Source of the DNA: Apodemus sylvaticus
Taxonomy: Eukaryota > Chordata > Mammalia > Rodentia > Muridae
Length of the DNA: 64,000 nucleotides
Assembly: GCF_947179515.1 (NCBI RefSeq)
Contig: NC_067492.1
Coordinates: 15,650,916 to 15,714,915 of the forward strand
Direction: 5' to 3'
The notes below the pieces were generated by a model. It saw only the letters and a program-made list of their open reading frames with translations, did no database searches and was not told the origin of the DNA. The translations under genes were made by a program, and so were the position numbers. The stretch's first letter is position 1; each line of letters begins with the position of its first letter. Below are positions 1 through 11,040 of this stretch, piece after piece.

Positions 1-609
1 GTCAGCCCATACAGACCAGAATTTCCAAGGCAACTGAGTCCTGCCTCATGGGGCCTCCTTGGGAAGGTGAAAGAAGATCCTGAAGTGAGCGACCTGGAGT
101 ACCTGGTCTCACAGCCATTGTTCTCTTTCTATTCTCTTCCTCTCTGCCTTCCCCAGGCTGCTATGTAAGGAAAATGGATTCTATGTCAGTGTTCCAGAGG
201 GTTCTTGGGGGCATGGAGAACTTTTTAAAGCTTCAGCAGCTTAATGTTTTAGCTATTAAGGCAGTCTCTTACAATAACAACATTTCAGGTCATGGAGTGA
301 AGCGAGTTACATAAGTAAAGAGTTCAAGTGCACCCAGATTTGTTAAAAAACACAAACACACTCAGCTTGGCATGCTCGCATTGGACCATCCACGCATTCT
401 CTCATCCTGCTTTTTCTGTTTACATTGTTTCTCTTATTCCTTAACCACAGTAAGGATAATGATATCTAACACTTTGTTTCCTTTGGAATTTGGATCTATG
501 TATCTATTTTTTTTAACTATTTTTTTTAAACAAAGAAGAAGAGTTGTTGGCTAGAGGGAGATTTATAAAACTGCTTTTCATTTATGTTAAGAGAACACAC
601 TAGAATCAG
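1..609. other. Unique intergenic sequence, no feature recognised
   Basis: Ordinary non-coding sequence of mixed composition. No repeat family, exon-like frame or RNA gene was recognised. It lies about 24 kb upstream of the Adamts18 start codon. Confidence 0.5.
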
Positions 610-622
610 ACACACACACAGA

Positions 623-673
<51 letters not shown>

Positions 674-692
674 TGTGTATGCACATGTGTGC
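610..692. repeat. (CA)n then (TG)n microsatellite
   Basis: A short CA run at 611-620 is followed almost at once by a long TG run (about 624-690). The two runs are complementary, so the locus can fold back on itself as well as vary in length. Confidence 0.9.
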
Positions 693-697
693 ATGAG

Positions 698-765
698 AGG
701 TTAAACCTAGGGCTTTGTAAAAGTTAGGCAAACCTTCTACCACTAAATTACCCCAGCACCAGACA
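698..765 (-). mobile_element. SINE fragment, B4/ID-like 3' part
   Basis: The + strand reads like the reverse complement of a tRNA-derived rodent SINE (blocks resembling 'CTACCACTAAATTACCCCAGC'). It is short and diverged; the class is likely, the exact family is not certain. Confidence 0.5.
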
Positions 766-1914
766 AGGCTTTCTGTTAATCTTAGCTTCATCCTTCACTA
801 GTCTATGGACTTGGCTTAAGTGGTTGTGGGTTAACTGATTTCTCCCTATACCTCAATTTATTTCTCTGTGTAATAGAACAACACAGAATTAAATGGCTAG
901 AACACAAAATGTAAACACAGTTCCCAGTTCCCATTTACTTCAAGCTTTTACTCATTCTGGTCCTGTTTCTGGAATTCTGGGAAGGTGCTGTTAATAATTG
1001 CACAGTTCCCTCCTATTTCATAGGGATAAAATATCAAGAGGGACGTGTTTCAAACCCATGGGTGTTTGATCTCTCCACAGCAAGGCTTCTGGGCTATTCT
1101 TTGTTATTTAAAAGTATAGACAATGGCACCTATTGTTTCTGTGACTTTTCCCAAGCCCAACCCTGGTGTAGTGACAATTTTGGAGTTTTGGTTGCTTTAA
1201 AAAACACAGAAATATTATAAAATGTTTTTTGTTATAACCCCAGGTGTGGGGTATGGAGTTGCTTCAGACTGTCCACAGCAGCTGACTATGATTTGTCTCA
1301 TGCTGTAGCAGGGGCGTGATTTTGCCAGCTGTAGCTAGTTTGGAGGTTGTGTGACATTTGGAATTCTGGGAACTTTTCAGAGGCTATATAAATGCTAGTG
1401 CCCTGATTGGAGGTTGGCTGTTGGTTTTGGTTTGTTAAGTAGTTGTGTGCAAAGAAGAAACAACAAGAAGACGTTAGATATCCTGATGATGAAGACCAAA
1501 GTTGACTCAAGGGACTCAAAGGCCCTAATCAGCAGGAAGAAATTTAAAGGTAGCATGGCCCCTTTTTGATCCCGACTTAATTCAAGGATCTCTTTCCTTT
1601 CCTCTCTACCCTTTTGCTCTCGTGTCTAGTGTTAGTGTTGAAAGGGTGGTGGAAGAGAAGTAGAGAAGGGTAGAAGGAAGAAGAATCCACAAAGTAGCAA
1701 GGCCAACCCCATCTTGGCTGTTGAGTGGGCATGACTTTGGTGTTAACCTTCTAGTCATTCCTTTGGCTATGAATTTTATGTCAATCTTTGTCCCTGCTCT
1801 TGGATGGTTATGGAGAGTGGAATTCTTTGAATTAATCTTAAGAATTCACTTATTTCTATCCAAAGATTCAACACGTACATTAATTATTTTTAAGTTTGTT
1901 TTCTGATAGTAACC
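766..1914. other. Unique intergenic sequence
   Basis: No repeat or gene recognised. Open frames in this stretch are short and show no known protein similarity. Confidence 0.5.
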
Positions 1915-2830
1915 CTGGCTCTTTCTCTTTCATTTAATTTTTTTTTATGCTTTGGTAATTTCATCCATGAATATAATATGTTAGGTCATATTATTAGGGC
2001 ACCTTACCTCCTGACTTTCTTCTCCAACTACTCCAGGACCCACCTCCCCTTCCCCCCATTCCCTGCCTGCCTTAATGTCTTCTATATCTTTATTTTTTGA
2101 CTTTTTTTAAGATTCGATATATATTTTTATTTACATTTCAAATGGTTTCTCCTTTTCTGGCCCCCACTCCGCGAAAATCCCATAAGCCCTCTTCCCTCCC
2201 CCTGTTCCCCCATCTACCCCTTCCCACTTCTCTGTTCTGGTTTTGCCCTATACTGCTACACTGAGTCTTTCTAGAACCAGGGGCCACTCCTCCACAAAAA
2301 ATGTGGTATATATACACAATGGAGTATTACTCAGCCATTAGAAACAATGAATTCATGAAATTCTTAGACAAATGGATGGATCTGGAGAACATCATACTAA
2401 GTGAGGTAACCCAGTCTCAAAAGATTAATCATGGTATGCACTCACTAATAAGTGGATATTAGCCTAGAAAATTGGAATACCCAAAACATAACCCACACTT
2501 CGATATCTTTTTAAAATAACCCACTGAGTCTAACTGATGATTCCTGTGTGTTCATGGGTACAGGGCACTCACCACTGAGCATGGGCCACCTACTATGCAC
2601 TAACCTTTGAAGAAAACAGGCTCTCCTTTCCTCAGTAGCCATCCAATGCCAATAGCTCCTCCACTGGGGGGATGGACACCCTGAGTTCCTTGTTGGGCTG
2701 GAATGTTGGCTCACTTGATCTTGTACCGGTCTTGTTGGCCAACCATAGCATCTTCACAATTGAACTTTTCACCATTAAATAAACAGACGACCCAGTAAGA
2801 TACAATGGTAACTGCTCTCAACTCACCTCC
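1915..2830 (-). mobile_element. Old Lx-like L1 3' end, interrupted by a younger L1
   Basis: Sequence at about 1915-2091 and again at 2503-2830 reads as one old L1 3' end in reverse orientation (a 'taatttcatccatgaatata' block, then 'aataacccactgagtc', then a 'gccaatagctcctc' block). The two halves are separated by a younger L1 at 2092-2502. Outer edges are approximate; the Lx assignment is from recalled features of that family. Confidence 0.6.
2092..2502 (-). mobile_element. 5'-inverted (twin-primed) truncated L1
   Basis: From about 2100 to 2298 the + strand carries the reverse complement of a murine L1 3' UTR. From about 2299 to 2502 it carries the end of ORF2 and the start of the 3' UTR in the opposite, sense orientation. 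The same stretch is present uninverted at 52160-52600, so the inversion can be read directly. An 8-base direct repeat ATATCTTT flanks the element at 2084-2091 and 2503-2510. Inverted 5' segment, colinear 3' segment and flanking repeat are the signature of twin priming. Confidence 0.75.
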
Positions 2831-5737
2831 ATGACTGGTTCTGTTTTAGTCCATACAGCTCTTCATGCTAGTTTAACCAATGTTAATGCAGACAAGGCTG
2901 CTTGTGCTTAGGTGCCAGGCTCTTCCATAGCAGGAGGGAAGGACTGTATGGAGATTAACAAAGAATGAAGCCAATTGGCAGAAAAAAGACTAGAATCCCT
3001 CCCTCACCTGGGCAAAGAAGAGTATGCACCATTGCTGTGTAACTGTCTTATAAAAGGTCTTAAACCTCCCGGTGGGAGCCTTCTATGCCCTTCCATCACT
3101 AGCCCACTCCTAAATTTGGGGAGTGCTTTTCCTTTTTTAATATGCCTTCTCTAATTCTGTGCTGTATTTTTCCCTGGAGTAGGAGAGCCTGGAGTGGGTG
3201 CTGAGATCAGGTCTGTAGCCCTGCACTAAGCACATGTTTCCTTTACCTTTTCTCTCTTTCAGATACTGGCCAACAGCCCAAACATGCTCTGAAACTAGGC
3301 TCTTCCTCCCTTTCTCTGAAGCCCCCTCCTCTTCCATCACACAGCTGCTTGCAGATCTCCTGAAGGAGTCAGCTTTGTCAGGCCTTGACTCTGAGGCAAG
3401 GCTTGTTCTCTTGTTCATACTTGGATTTACCGTTTGCCCACCCTGTTTGTTTTTCCTCTCTTTCTGCTGAGTCCATCTTTAAATTCTTCTATTGATGAGA
3501 CTAAGAGCACAAAAGGGAGCCCCAGATTCCCTGATGACCTTTCCTTTTATCTTTTTGCATATTGAGCTAGTTTGGGGTTACTGCCAAACTTTTAGAGAAA
3601 TACCCATTTCTTTGTTTCTTACTGCTGCTGCTGCTTTTTGTTAAAAGTTTATTGTAAAAATGCCTATGAGATGCTTGTTCTGAGAGACATGAGGCTTCTA
3701 AAAATGATGAGGTCAAACAGGGTAAGAAGGGCCAGATGGAGTAACTGGCATATTTGATGCATGCAGTATTGGGTCATATAGGGTTACTTTCATGTTTCCT
3801 TGAGAATATAAAAACAACAAAGATCATCTAATCTGTCATTCCAAACCACGTGCTGTGTATAAATCTTACCTCACTACTCTCTACTTCTCCAGTGAGTTAG
3901 AAGCTCAACACAAGCTTAATGAAAATTGTCTTCCATTAAGGCAGAGATCAAAGACACCGCCTCCCCTCTACCTCTGATGCTGTTATGGAAAACTGAATTT
4001 CAGGAAGAAAAAACATATGAAAATGCAATTTGATCTCACGTATTCAATCAGTTGATTTATTTGGCCACAATTCACCTAGTATCTAATATGAATATGTAAA
4101 TGTAAGAGTATCTGAGTGGCTCTGAGGGAAAGGTACTTCATTTCATCCATGAAGTCAGTGCAGGAAGATAGGGGCCATTTATAGATGGGGCAAGTATGTC
4201 TGAGAAGGATATAAAATATGTTCAGGAGGAGAGCCATATTGTGTACCCAATAGTCCGTTCTCTTTCTTCTGTCTATTCCCTTCCTTTACTTTAACCAAGC
4301 CCCTGTTGTCCCTAAATCACACAGGACGGAGCCCTTCCTGGCTGGACTGAGAACCCAGCGTGGTCCTTCTCCTTGTTCCCTTTGGAACATTTGTCTCTTT
4401 GACTTAGAGGCTTGACTCAGGTAAATTTTCATGCCCTCAGTCTGAAGTTTGGGTCAGAGAGCTTCCTCTAGATTTGTATCCCAAGACTCAAGGGAGGTTA
4501 AGGATCAACTTTTGAAAAGATTAGTTTTTGGAGCATAACCACCCATCCTGTCCCAAACCCAAGGCATTTTAGACCTCACCTCATTGAACAGCATCCAGTT
4601 CCTCTAGCCATGTCAGCTAGGCTCAGAGCTCATTCTTGACGCATTTGTCTCCATCCTTGGACGTTTGTAGAACCTTCCCAATCCCTTCTTAGACTCTAAA
4701 TCTCCCCCGTTTGCCATCTTGGTCCCCTTGAACTTGTTGCCTCTAGCCTGGACACCTGGAATTACTGGTCGTTCTTTCTGCCTTGCTTTTTATTCCCCAC
4801 TTCACTCTGTACTCATTGTGGGGTTTTGTTAAGTGCTAGTCTCTTCATCTTGACCAGGTTCTTCTTTTGAACACCCTTCAGTGAATGCCTGAAGGTCTCG
4901 TTACGAAGATCAGCTTTTTAACCCCAACTCCAAGTGTCTCCTGTTTAACCTCTCCTTAATTCACTATCTAATCCTTGCATCTGACCACCCCAGTCCTTTT
5001 CCTTGACTGGACCAACCCAAGTCAGCCAGGAATAGCACATGGTCTCTTTCTTTGCATTAAAAGTCTCTGTCCAAAGTTCTTTATCATAACTCCTCCACTA
5101 ATTGACATCCCAACTCAGATATCATCTACTTCATAACAGCTCCTCTTCCATTTGCTTTTTTATGTAAGAAACTGTTAGACTCAAAGCACTTTACTAATCA
5201 ATGCTTATGCACTTAGCTATTCATTTTTTTTAAAAACAATATCAGCTTGGTTTGGTTTGGTTTTTGACTAGAAGGCAAGCTCCTATTTGCTATGAATGCT
5301 TTCTTATGCCTACTGTATAGCCTAGTATGTAGGAGTCATTCACTGAATACTTGAATGAATATACCATAACAAGGCATTATCGGATCATTTCATATGGAAG
5401 CACACTTGTATTCTAGTTACTTGTGCTCATCCAACCTTATCTTGGCCTTTATATTACAACAGGTAAAATGGGGGCCATGGTTGATACAACTCTTTCAGCT
5501 TCTTGAAGTAACACTGGAGCTACCATCATGATCTCTGCTTTGGCTTATCAAAACTCAGCATTTCCGATGAGTTTCCTATGATGCTACTTCTGCTGGGGCA
5601 AACCACACTTTAGAAGCCATTATACCACCCCATCTGTGCATTTGGAAGATAGTTCCTAGATCTGTGGTCCCAGCATTTTTGAGAAATCATTCCTTTCTGC
5701 CTTACCGGAAGGTCTGGCTTTGGATGCACTGGGACAA
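2831..5737. other. Unique intergenic sequence
   Basis: About 2.9 kb in which I recognise no repeats or genes. Both strands at 3137-3470 have moderately long open frames, but nothing in them looks like a known protein. A short CTG run lies near 3625. Confidence 0.45.
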
Positions 5738-6137
5738 TGTGGTGGTTTGAATAGAAATAGGCCCCTAAAATCTCGTGTGTTTGAATGCTTGGCTTAGAGG
5801 GAGTGGCATTATTAGGTGATGCAGCCTTGTTGGATTAAGTGTGGCTTTGTTGGAAGAAGTGGGTCACTGTGGGGGCAGGCTTTCAGGTCTCCTATATCAA
5901 GCTACCAACCTATACCCAGTGTGGGACAGAGTCTCCTTCTGCTACCTGTGGATAAAGATGTAGAGTTCAGCCTCTTCTCCAGCACCATGCCTATCTGCAT
6001 GCTGCCATGCTTTTAGCCGTGACCATAACGGACTAAATCTCTGAAACTGTAAGCCAGCCCCAACTGAAGGTTTTCCTTTATAAGAGTTGTGGTGGTTATA
6101 GCGTCTCTTCATAGCAATAGCAATCCTAACTAAAACA
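5738..6137 (+). mobile_element. Solo LTR, ERVL/MaLR-like, 5-bp target duplication
   Basis: A 400-base unit starting TGTGGTGG and ending AAAACA (TG...CA ends) is flanked by GACAA (5733-5737) and GACAT (6138-6142), a 4/5-matching 5-bp target duplication. Its sequence belongs to a dispersed rodent repeat that I recognise but cannot name with confidence. No internal retroviral sequence is attached, so it is a solo LTR. Confidence 0.7.
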
Positions 6138-6887
6138 GACATGAACAGTTTTGTTCTTTTCCTGAAAGACCTGTGAAAGGCTCTGTATTTCAGTGCTGGG
6201 CATTGCTTGGGGATTCAGTTTCCCTAAATGACTGGCTGACTAGCGAGACTCTCCTCAGTTATAACATGGACAAGTGCCTGCAACTGGAAATAAGATGGGG
6301 AGGGAGGCTCGGAAGGCTTGGGTTTCAAACGTCTTTCAGTGAGGAATTAATTTTAAGGAGTCGCACAACAAAAAAGCCTCAAATGAGTCCAGACACCGTC
6401 ATTCAGGGCAAGCTCACCCTCCGAAACTGGCGCCATGCCAGCCCGGAGCCAGGTGCCTCTCTTGGATCCGAGTCAATTACCCCGCGGCCACCTACAGAGC
6501 ACTCAGGTGAGATCCTGAAGCCCATCACCTCTGTCTACCCTGCTTGATTACTATTTCAGGTCCCCACCTAAGGACTCCCAGCTGGCTGGCCAAGGTCCAG
6601 CATCTCAGGATCAACCTTCCTATTATCCTCTGGGCTGTTCTGACGTTAGGGAGTTACCATGGGAGTGAATGAGGTCTCTTTCCCAGACTCCTTGGCTTAG
6701 ACTCCCTTTAGAAAGAGGTGTCGCTGACCTGTGGCTACAGAGTTTATAGTCTGAGATGCTAGCATCTATAGCCACAGAAAGAAAGGAAAGGGCCGGAGCA
6801 GCATGTGAATGTGATTTTTTTTTTTTTTGAAAAGGGGCAGAAAAGGAGGTGGAGTGGGGCCGCCGTACAGAGTGAGAGGCATTGTGC
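6138..6887. other. Unique sequence with a local GC-richer patch
   Basis: Includes a GC-richer, CpG-containing stretch (about 6400-6500) with an open frame of 124 codons at 6173-6547 and a splice-donor-like CAGGTGAGA at 6505. I see no protein similarity. A poly-T run lies near 6818. Confidence 0.4.
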
Positions 6888-7092
6888 AAATGACTTGTGT
6901 GGCTTTAAATCAGCACCACAGTGTGATGCTCCGATGTAGCTCAGTCAATGGCCAGGTGGTAGCTGCTTAGCGTTTGGGATAAATCCAAAGTGGAGCGTCT
7001 GTGCTTGTCTTAGGAAACATGTAAATGTTTGTACATTTATTCCCTTTGTGTGTGCATGACACTGTACAGGCATGGAGGTCAGAGGGTAGCAT
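6888..7092. repeat. Local duplication, copy A
   Basis: About 205 bases that align to 8052-8253, with shared blocks 'CACCACAGTGTGATGCT', 'GTGCTTGTCTTAGGAAACAT' and 'TGGAGGTCAGAGG' in the same order and orientation. The two copies are clearly diverged. Confidence 0.7.
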
Positions 7093-7190
7093 GCAGGAGC
7101 CCGGCGTCTCCTCCTACCATGTGTGCAGCCAGGACTGAACTCAGATCTTCAAGCTTGGCAGTAAGCACCCATCTCTTTGGTCCCAGTAAA
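7030..7190 (-). mobile_element. B2/B3-type SINE fragment
   Basis: Reverse complement of a tRNA-derived SINE ('GGAGGTCAGAGG', then 'GACTGAACTCAGATC', ending near 'CTCTTTGGTCCC'). It overlaps the end of duplication copy A. Confidence 0.55.
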
Positions 7191-7624
7191 ATGATGTTGT
7201 TTTTATAACTTGTTTTCATTATGTTATTTGCTGTCCACTGCAATAGGTTTCATAGTGGCATTTTCTTTTGAACATATCACCGACCGTTATCTTACTTCCC
7301 ACCCTGTCTCATTTCTCCTCTTTTCGCCCTCCCTCTCAGCCCCTTCCCCTCCCAACAGTCCTACCTCTGCTTTCAGTCCATACATGGGAGAAAACACGAT
7401 ATAGCTGCCTTTCCCAGTCTCACTTATTTTGCTTAGCAAGGGTAATCTCCAGCCGCATTCGCTTTTCCTGCAAACAGAATAAATTTTGTTCTTTGTTTGG
7501 GCTAAATAGGACTCCACTGTGTGCTTTATATCACATCTTCCTTGTCCATCCATCTGCTAAAGGACACCTAGGCTATGTCGTGGACACAACTCGGCTATCG
7601 TGAACAGTGCCACAGTAAGAGCAG

Positions 7625-8024
7625 TGTCTTAGTCAGGGTTTCTATCCCTGCGCAAACATCATGACCAAGAAGCAAGTTGGGGAGGAAAGGGTTTATTGAG
7701 CTTACACTTCCACATTGCAGTTCATCACTAAAGGAAGTCAGGACTGGAACTCAAGCAGGTCAGGAAGCAGGAGCTGATGCAGAGGCTATGGAGGGATGTT
7801 TCTTACTGGCTTGCTTCCCCTGGCTTGCTCAGCCTGCTCTCTTATAGAACCCAAGAGCACCAGCCCAAAGGTGGAACCACCCACAAGGGGCCCTCCCCAC
7901 TTGATCACTAATTGAGAAAATGCCCCACAACTGGATCTCATGGAGGCACTTCCCCCAACTGAATCTCTTTTCTCTGTGATAATTCCAGCCTGTGTCAAGT
8001 TGACACACGAAACTAGCCAGTACA
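7625..8024 (-). mobile_element. Solo LTR, ERVL/MaLR-like, inserted in L1, perfect 5-bp TSD
   Basis: Reads TGTCTTAG...AGTACA with AGCAG duplicated exactly at 7620-7624 and 8025-8029. Read on the minus strand it has a TATA-like 'CTATAAGAGAG' and then 'CTCAATAAACCC', the expected order of LTR promoter and polyadenylation signal. The surrounding old L1 resumes on the other side. The family looks ORR1-like; the name is not verified. Confidence 0.8.
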
Positions 8025-8051
8025 AGCAGGTATGCAGGTATCTCTGTGTTT

Positions 8052-8253
8052 CGTTGACTTAGCAACTTTAAACAACCACCACAGTGTGATGCTCAAATAG
8101 AACTCAGAGAGTGGTTAGGTGCTAGCTGCTTAGTGTTTGAGTTAAATCAAAAGCAGAGAGGGTTTGTGCTTGTCTTAGGAAACATGTAAACATCTTTATG
8201 TTTATTCCGTTTGTGTGTGTGTGTTTCATAGTACATGTGTGGAGGTCAGAGGT
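8052..8253. repeat. Local duplication, copy B
   Basis: Second copy of the segment at 6888-7092, in direct orientation and about 1.16 kb away, lying within the old L1. Confidence 0.7.
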
Positions 8254-8480
8254 CATCAAAGGTAGAGCTAAGTCATCTGTGTACCTTCAAAGTTTCATGA
8301 GTAACCTCCATTCAGATTTCCACAGTGATTAGATGAATTTCTATTTCTGCCAGTGGGTATTTGAGCATTCCCTCCCTCCATACACCCTTGCTAGTATTTA
8401 TTTTGTTTTCTAATATTGTCTTATTTGTTTAAAGCTGTCTAAAGTGGGGCCCAGACACCTATTTTGTAAAAAAAAAAAAA

Positions 8481-9555
8481 AGGTGGGTGTTCCCTCCCAC
8501 ATCTGTGGCCAGGCCAAACCTTAGCAGACTGATCCACAGCCACACAGTAAGTCTAGCTAAGATACTGAGGGGGCTTCTTTCTTGGGATACAGTGATCTCT
8601 AATGGCTCCTGTTGGCATCTTCAGTGGTTTTCAGAACCTTCCTTTGACTGCCGAGAGCTCTAAATTGTATCTTAGTCTGTTTGTCTATTCAACAATTTCC
8701 TTTCCTTCCTTCGTGGAGTCAACTTACATCACAATCTAACAGGTCTTATGATTCCTCAACTCCCTCCCCATTTTTCTTGCACATAGTCCCCCTATGAGGT
8801 TGTCAGGGATTTAACCTTGCTTATAGGATCCTAGTTAAAACTTGAAGCACTCCCGTGTGTAAGCACAGAGACACTGATAGAAAAGAGGTGGAGAGCCAGA
8901 ATGAGCCATTATCTTCAGTTACTCATTTGCAAAATCCACCAGGATTCTCTTTCCTATCTATTGAATTCTCAGAACCCCCTCTCCTTTTTTCCATTCTTCT
9001 TTCTTCTTCCTCTCTTTATCCTCCTCCCTCTCAACTTTTCTCTTTTGCTGAATATTTCTAGGAAGCCACCATTCTTCTGGAATCACTTGGCATCGTGATT
9101 CCTGACCTCACGGCCTCGGGAGGCTTCCTGGTTCTCTCCCATCTCAAGTGACAGCCTCACATCTCTCAAACTGTTGCCTATATGGGAGCGAGTAGCCCAC
9201 TGCATTGGCAGAATCATTCAGCGCAAAGGAAACAAAAACTTGGTAATCTTTTCAGCAATCCTTTGATCAGATAGCAAGATTACCAATTGCATATTTTGCT
9301 TGCAGACCACTGTGCGTGGAAATTTAGAGTTGGAACCATTAAATCAGATGCTGTGTTGCCTTGGGAAGGCTACCCAATCTTTTTGAACTTCCATTCTATC
9401 CTATGTTTAAAAAGGTAAATGTGGGGAAGAGAAGATAATTATGTCACAGCACTACTATCAATATCTTAGTTCCAACTCTCAGCATAAGGTAAAGTATACC
9501 CAGACAGTACCTAGTAAGTACTTACTAAATGAGAAACTTTTTAAAATGTAATTTT
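8481..9555. other. Unique intergenic sequence
   Basis: Non-coding and partly pyrimidine-rich (8960-9050). No repeats or genes recognised. Confidence 0.45.
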
Positions 9556-10670
9556 TTTTTTTACCTATTCAATTGAGGTTTCATTTTACACCCATCAGAA
9601 TTGCTAAGATCAAAAACTCAAGAGATAACACATGCTGGTGAGGACTTAGAGCAAGCAGAATACTCCCCCACTGCTGGGGAAGTAGAAACCCCACTTTGGA
9701 AATCAATTTGGTGGTTTCTCAAAAAACTGGGAATAGTTATACCTTGAGACCCATCTATACCATTCCTGGGCATATACCCAAAAGATGCTCCAACATCCCA
9801 CAAAACCACTTGCTCAAGTATGTTTATAGCAGCTTTATTCGTAATAGCCAGAAACTGGAAACAACCTAGATGTCCCTCAGCTGAAGAATGGATAAAGAAA
9901 ATGTGGCACATCTACACAATGGAATAATATTTAGCTATTTAAAAACTAAGTCATCATGAATCTTGCAAGCAAATGGATAGGACTTGAGAATATCATCCTG
10001 AGTGAGGTAACCCAGTTCCAAAAGGACATGCATGGTATGAACTCACTTATAATTGGATATTACCCATAAACACATGCTAATACTCCGCAGACCCAAAGAA
10101 GCTGAACAGGAAGGCACAGTCGAGGATGCTTGAATCTCACTTAGAAGGGGGAATAAAATAGTTATAAGAGGCAGATTGAGAGAGGAAACTGGTTGGGAGA
10201 GGGAATGGGGAGGGGAACGGGGAGGTGGGGGGTTCAGGATCAGAGGTGGGGAAGGACAGGTGAGATGACCAGATGGCCATGAAAATGAATGGAAATCTGA
10301 AACTGACAGGGGTGAGGAAGTGGGGAGCATCTCCAAGACAGGACAGAGACCGGGGATAAGGGAGGTGCCCAAGGGAGTGACCTTAGCTGTGACTCACAGT
10401 ATTGGGGATATGGAACCTGAAGAGGCCACTTCCTGTAGTCAGACAGGAACGCCAGTAAACAAGAAACATTAACACAACAAACACCTCTCAGTCGTGGGCT
10501 TCTGCCCTGTGCAGTGAGGGACACTGAGCAGCAAGTTGACCTCTACACACTGATACAACAGCACCTGCAAGCCCCTGTGATCATTAACATCCTGGTCACC
10601 GCCCCATTTCCCTCATCGGGGAAAATGCATCTAGTGAAGGACCTCAGTTAAAAATAAAGTAGACACAGCC
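9556..10670 (+). mobile_element. 5'-truncated L1, ORF2 end plus 3' UTR
   Basis: Sense-oriented L1: the end of ORF2 (blocks resembling 'CCAGAAACTGGAAACAACCT' and 'AATGGATAAAGAAAATGTGG') followed from about 10080 by a purine-rich 3' UTR. Frameshifts and stops break the reading frame. It differs from the younger L1s in this window and seems older. Confidence 0.75.
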
Positions 10671-10739
10671 CTGGATCTCTAGGTCTCAAATCCAGCAAGG
10701 CAGCCTTCCCGCTTTACTAGTTTGGGTTTTGAAAAGATT

Positions 10740-10950
10740 ATTTTATTTTAAACTAGGCTTATATGTCTGCGCGTCTTCCTGTGAGTGCTTGCCTGTGGCT
10801 CTAGGTGCCTATGGACAGCAGAGGATGTTGTTAGAACCCCTGGAGCTGGAGTGACAGGCAGCTGTGAGCCACCTGACATGGGTGCCGACAATCCAAAGCA
10901 AGTCATTTGAGGAACGGATCTCACACTCAATGGCTAAGCTACTCCCTGCC
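10740..10950 (-). mobile_element. B3/B2-like SINE
   Basis: Reverse complement of a tRNA-derived SINE ('GGAGCTGGAGTGACAGGCAG', 'GTGAGCCACCTGACATGGGTG', 'CAATGGCTAAGCTA'). Confidence 0.65.
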
Positions 10951-10953
10951 CTA

Positions 10954-10956
10954 ATT

Positions 10957-11007
<51 letters not shown>

Positions 11008-11040
11008 CTTATTTATTTATTTATTGTTTGTTTGTTTGTT
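10954..11040. repeat. (TTTA)n then (GTTT)n microsatellite
   Basis: About 72 bases of TTTA units followed by GTTT units, directly after the SINE at 10740-10950. The position fits growth from the SINE's end. Confidence 0.9.

Larger units (their letters stand above)
7195..8480 (-). mobile_element. Old L1 fragment in pieces
   Basis: Reverse-oriented L1-like sequence at 7195-7619, about 8030-8060 and about 8255-8480 (blocks like 'TCGTGAACAGTGCCACAGTAA', 'GTAACCTCCATTCAGATTTCC', 'GTTTTCTAATATTGTC'). It is broken by a solo LTR (7625-8024) and by the segment shared with 6888-7092. The sequence is degenerate and no coding capacity remains. Confidence 0.6.

Noticed and set aside
6173..6547. 124-codon frame with a GT donor-like end
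   Set aside because: Possible exon of an unknown transcript, but there is no protein similarity and no matching acceptor/partner exon that I can support.
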